The notes beneath the pieces are model-generated. The model did no database searches and was not told where the DNA came from. It saw nothing but the letters and a program-made list of their open reading frames with translations. A DNA stretch of 8,677 nucleotides from NCBI GenBank assembly GCA_024998705.1, contig JACOEF010000197.1:1-8677 (forward strand), written 5' to 3'. The DNA comes from Nitrospira sp. GTDB lineage: Bacteria; Nitrospirota; Nitrospiria; Nitrospirales; Nitrospiraceae. The translations under genes and the position numbers were made by a program. Below, piece after piece: positions 7,422-8,677 of the stretch; positions within the stretch are counted from its first letter, which is position 1, and each line of letters opens with the position of its first letter.

Positions 7422-7553
7422 GATGACCTCCTCCGGTGAGTCGGCGGCCGCTATGGCCTGGTTAGAAAGATACGTGCAGGTGATGCCATCCTGTCTCAAC
7501 AAACTCGATCGAATTCTGCCGGGAAAGGCGCCGGCGCAGCCTGTTGCCGCCAT
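7422..7553 (-). other. radC to EF-G-like gene spacer with open in-frame leader
   Basis: These 132 bases separate the radC stop from the preferred EF-G-like start. An ATG at 7553 directly follows the radC stop codon and is in frame with the GTPase, so 44 extra residues could in principle be read. Those residues (Cys/Ala/Gly-rich, then polar) match nothing I know in EF-G. I see no convincing promoter or terminator in the spacer, so cotranscription with radC is likely. Confidence 0.5.
7426..7434 (-). promoter_or_regulatory. Strong Shine-Dalgarno site deciding the EF-G-like start
   Basis: On the minus strand GGAGGAGGT lies before the ATG at 7421, with five bases between the AGGAGG core and the start codon. 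This is the best ribosome site on the minus strand of this window and argues for 7421 rather than the ATG at 7553. Confidence 0.85.
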
Positions 7554-8270
7554 TCATGCGGTGACGCCTTCCCCGTTCAACCACCCCTGGTCGGCAAAAC
7601 TGACATAGCGCCCGTCCCCCACAATGAGGTGATCCAGGACCTGAATGCCCAGGAGGGCGCCGGCAGACACCAGCCTGGCCGTCAATACTCGGTCTTCCTG
7701 GCTTGGCGTGGGATCTCCGCTGGGATGATTGTGGAGAAAAATGATTCCGGCGGCAGATGCGCGCATGGCTGGAATAAAGACTTCCCTCGGATGCACGATG
7801 CTCAAAGTCAGGCTGCCCTCGGAAATTGTCACGTCGCGGATGACTTGGTTCTTGGCGTCCAGCAGCACCACAGCGAAAATTTCGTGCCGCAGATCCCGCA
7901 ACCGGGCGTGGTAATGCTTAAACAAATCGGCGCTGGAGCTGATACGTGTCCCGGTGGTCAGCGGCGCAGACACCGCGCGTTTCCCGACTTCTACCGCCGC
8001 CTTCAACTGCGCAGCCTTGGCAGGTCCCACCCCGGGAATGGCACACAACTCCTCGGCGCTGCAATGCAGGAGGCCGAAAATGCCTCCGACACGATCAAGC
8101 ACCTCCATGCCGACTTTCACAGCGGAGGCTTCCTGGCGCCCCACGCGCAACAGAATGGCCAATAACTGCGCGTCAGAGAGGCTTTCCGCACCCTCACGGA
8201 GCAAACGTTCGCGCGGGCGTTCAGTTTCGGGCCATTTTCCGATCCCTCGCCCTGCTTTTTGAGGTGTCAT
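7554..8270 (-). CDS. radC: RadC family JAMM-domain protein (UPF0758)
   Basis: The 238-residue product has the usual RadC layout: a start region WPETERPRERLLREGAESLSD (residues 13-33), a helix-hairpin-helix at about 75-95 (AIPGVGPAKAAQLKAA), and the C-terminal JAMM/MPN+ metalloprotease-like domain (about 120-238). That domain contains HNHPSGDPTPSQED, with His180, His182 and Asp193 as the likely zinc ligands. Despite the name, a DNA-repair role has not held up for the family and its function is unclear; DNA-related or mobile-element roles have been proposed. The ATG at 8270 has AGGA eight bases upstream and gives a short ten-residue lead before the conserved start. The gene is transcribed divergently from the zinc-ribbon gene and lies 132 bases upstream of the EF-G-like gene on the same strand. 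Nothing is missing or truncated. Confidence 0.95.
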   Translation of the reverse strand: MTPQKAGRGIGKWPETERPRERLLREGAESLSDAQLLAILLRVGRQEASAVKVGMEVLDRVGGIFGLLHCSAEELCAIPGVGPAKAAQLKAAVEVGKRAVSAPLTTGTRISSSADLFKHYHARLRDLRHEIFAVVLLDAKNQVIRDVTISEGSLTLSIVHPREVFIPAMRASAAGIIFLHNHPSGDPTPSQEDRVLTARLVSAGALLGIQVLDHLIVGDGRYVSFADQGWLNGEGVTA

Positions 8271-8394
8271 TGCCTACTTCCTACGACAAAAAAATGTCAG
8301 CTTGCACCTTTTTGTGCCGGAGACTTGACGCCTGGCGCATCTCGTGTATGGCGGCAAACAAGCGCAAGTGATTGAAAAATATAGACTTGACATT
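8271..8394. other. Divergent intergenic region, radC side
   Basis: This stretch holds no gene. Visible elements are the radC ribosome site (AGGA on the minus strand, 8279-8282), a short dyad GACA/TGTC around six A residues (8285-8298), a GCAC/GTGC dyad around CTTTTT (8304-8317), and TTGACG at 8325 with only a poor -10 candidate (TATGGC, 8347). No clear radC promoter is recognisable. Confidence 0.4.
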
Positions 8395-8412
8395 TTGGTT
8401 CAGCTCTTGCTT
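8395..8412 (+). promoter_or_regulatory. Putative sigma-54 (-24/-12) promoter of the zinc-ribbon gene
   Basis: TTGG (8395-8398) and TTGCTT (8407-8412) place GG (8397-8398) and GC (8409-8410) exactly ten bases apart, as sigma-54 promoters require. The -12 element matches TTGCW fully and the -24 element matches TGG plus the later C. Transcription would start near 8422, 34 bases before the start codon. A consensus-like TTGACA at 8387 has no fitting -10 partner, so a sigma-70 reading is weaker. No activator site was identified. Confidence 0.4.
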
Positions 8413-8416
8413 GAGA

Positions 8417-8440
8417 GGTGACACAGCTGTAAACGTCACC
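8417..8440 (+). repeat. Nested inverted repeat upstream of the zinc-ribbon start
   Basis: GGTGAC (8417-8422) and GTCACC (8435-8440) are perfect reverse complements. Between them lies ACAGCTGT (8423-8430), itself a perfect palindrome. The element sits between the putative promoter and the ribosome site, so it could be an operator at the transcription start or part of a leader hairpin. Confidence 0.5.
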
Positions 8441-8444
8441 ACCC

Positions 8445-8450
8445 AGGAGG
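8445..8450 (+). promoter_or_regulatory. Shine-Dalgarno site of the zinc-ribbon gene
   Basis: AGGAGG lies five bases before the ATG at 8456, near-ideal complementarity and spacing. It sets the start of this small gene and supports its being translated. Confidence 0.85.
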
Positions 8451-8455
8451 AGCAA

Positions 8456-8629
8456 ATGGAATGTCCGAAGTGCAAAGGCATGATGATGTTGGAACGGTTC
8501 TCAGACTTCTTCCTCATTTTCTACGCCTGGAAGTGCATTAACTGCGGAGCCATCATCGATCGGACGATTTCGGCAAATCGGAGGAAGAGCCTCGCCGCCC
8601 GCGAAGCTCAACCGGTCGCGACCCGCTAG
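8456..8629 (+). CDS. Small zinc-ribbon protein, function unknown
   Basis: This 57-residue protein carries two CxxC pairs: CPKC at residues 3-6 and CINC at 27-30, 20 residues apart, as expected for one zinc ribbon. Between them is an aromatic, hydrophobic run (FFLIFYAW, 18-25). After them come GAIID and a basic segment ending in NRR. I recall similar short proteins as a recurring family in Nitrospira-like genomes, but cannot confirm it here. The ATG at 8456 is chosen because AGGAGG lies five bases upstream and the CPKC motif begins directly. The frame is open further upstream (TTG at 8372), but that stretch has no ribosome site and no zinc ligands. The gene is alone on this strand, divergent from radC, and preceded by a possible sigma-54 promoter. 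DNA, RNA or protein binding are all possible. Confidence 0.82.
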   Translation: MECPKCKGMMMLERFSDFFLIFYAWKCINCGAIIDRTISANRRKSLAAREAQPVATR

Positions 8630-8677
8630 TCCGGCAAACGCTCGCTCTGTTCTCTGTGTGATGTGGTGGTGTGACGA
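8630..8677. other. Right edge, no feature seen
   Basis: The last 48 bases after the zinc-ribbon stop hold no recognisable gene start, terminator hairpin or repeat. Confidence 0.5.

Noticed and set aside
7440..7550. Internal promoter for the EF-G-like gene (TTGAGA on the minus strand)
   Set aside because: The nearest -10-like sequence (TATCTT) is 21 bases away, too far for a standard promoter.
8387..8416. Sigma-70 promoter from TTGACA at 8387
   Set aside because: At spacings of 16 to 18 bases the -10 candidates match at most two of six positions; the sigma-54 pattern fits better.

Overview
The window is a GC-rich stretch of a bacterial chromosome carrying conserved housekeeping genes and no mobile elements, rRNA, tRNA or CRISPR that I can see. 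The KDO-synthesis genes (kdsA, kdsD) point to a diderm, LPS-making organism. The metal-dependent KdsA type, an EF-G-like second translation factor, and a small zinc-ribbon protein ending in a CxxCG...D...NR-like pattern make a Nitrospira-type (Nitrospirota) genome my best guess. That assignment is inference only.

Plus strand, left block (1-3782): the 3' part of kdsA overlaps kdsD by 22 bases. Then come pgsA (phosphatidylglycerophosphate synthase), plsY (acyl-phosphate glycerol-3-phosphate acyltransferase) and a 214-residue protein with a C-terminal TrkA-C/RCK_C-like domain that I cannot assign to a known system. All run the same way with short gaps, so this looks like a cell-envelope operon: two KDO enzymes for lipopolysaccharide and two enzymes of phospholipid synthesis.

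Plus strand, centre (3783-5272): a DegP/HtrA-type periplasmic serine protease with signal peptide, complete catalytic triad and two PDZ domains. It is split by an apparent one-base deletion near 4091. The first half (start, signal peptide, domain beginning) is in one frame and the rest, including His, Asp and Ser, is in another. It is either a fresh pseudogene or a sequence error.

Minus strand, right block (8270 down to 5316): radC (JAMM-domain protein), a 132-base gap, then a 701-residue EF-G-like GTPase with a strong Shine-Dalgarno site and unusual G3 and G4 motifs. It converges on htrA, with overlapping GC-rich hairpins between the two stops.

Right end (8271-8677): a 185-base divergent intergenic region, then a 57-residue zinc-ribbon protein. 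Its upstream region holds a good sigma-54 type -24/-12 match and a GGTGAC/GTCACC dyad just before a strong ribosome binding site. The most noteworthy items are the htrA frameshift, the orphan TrkA-C protein with repeats at its start, the altered GTPase motifs, and the possible sigma-54 control of the zinc-ribbon gene. I did not find a clear novel multi-gene system.
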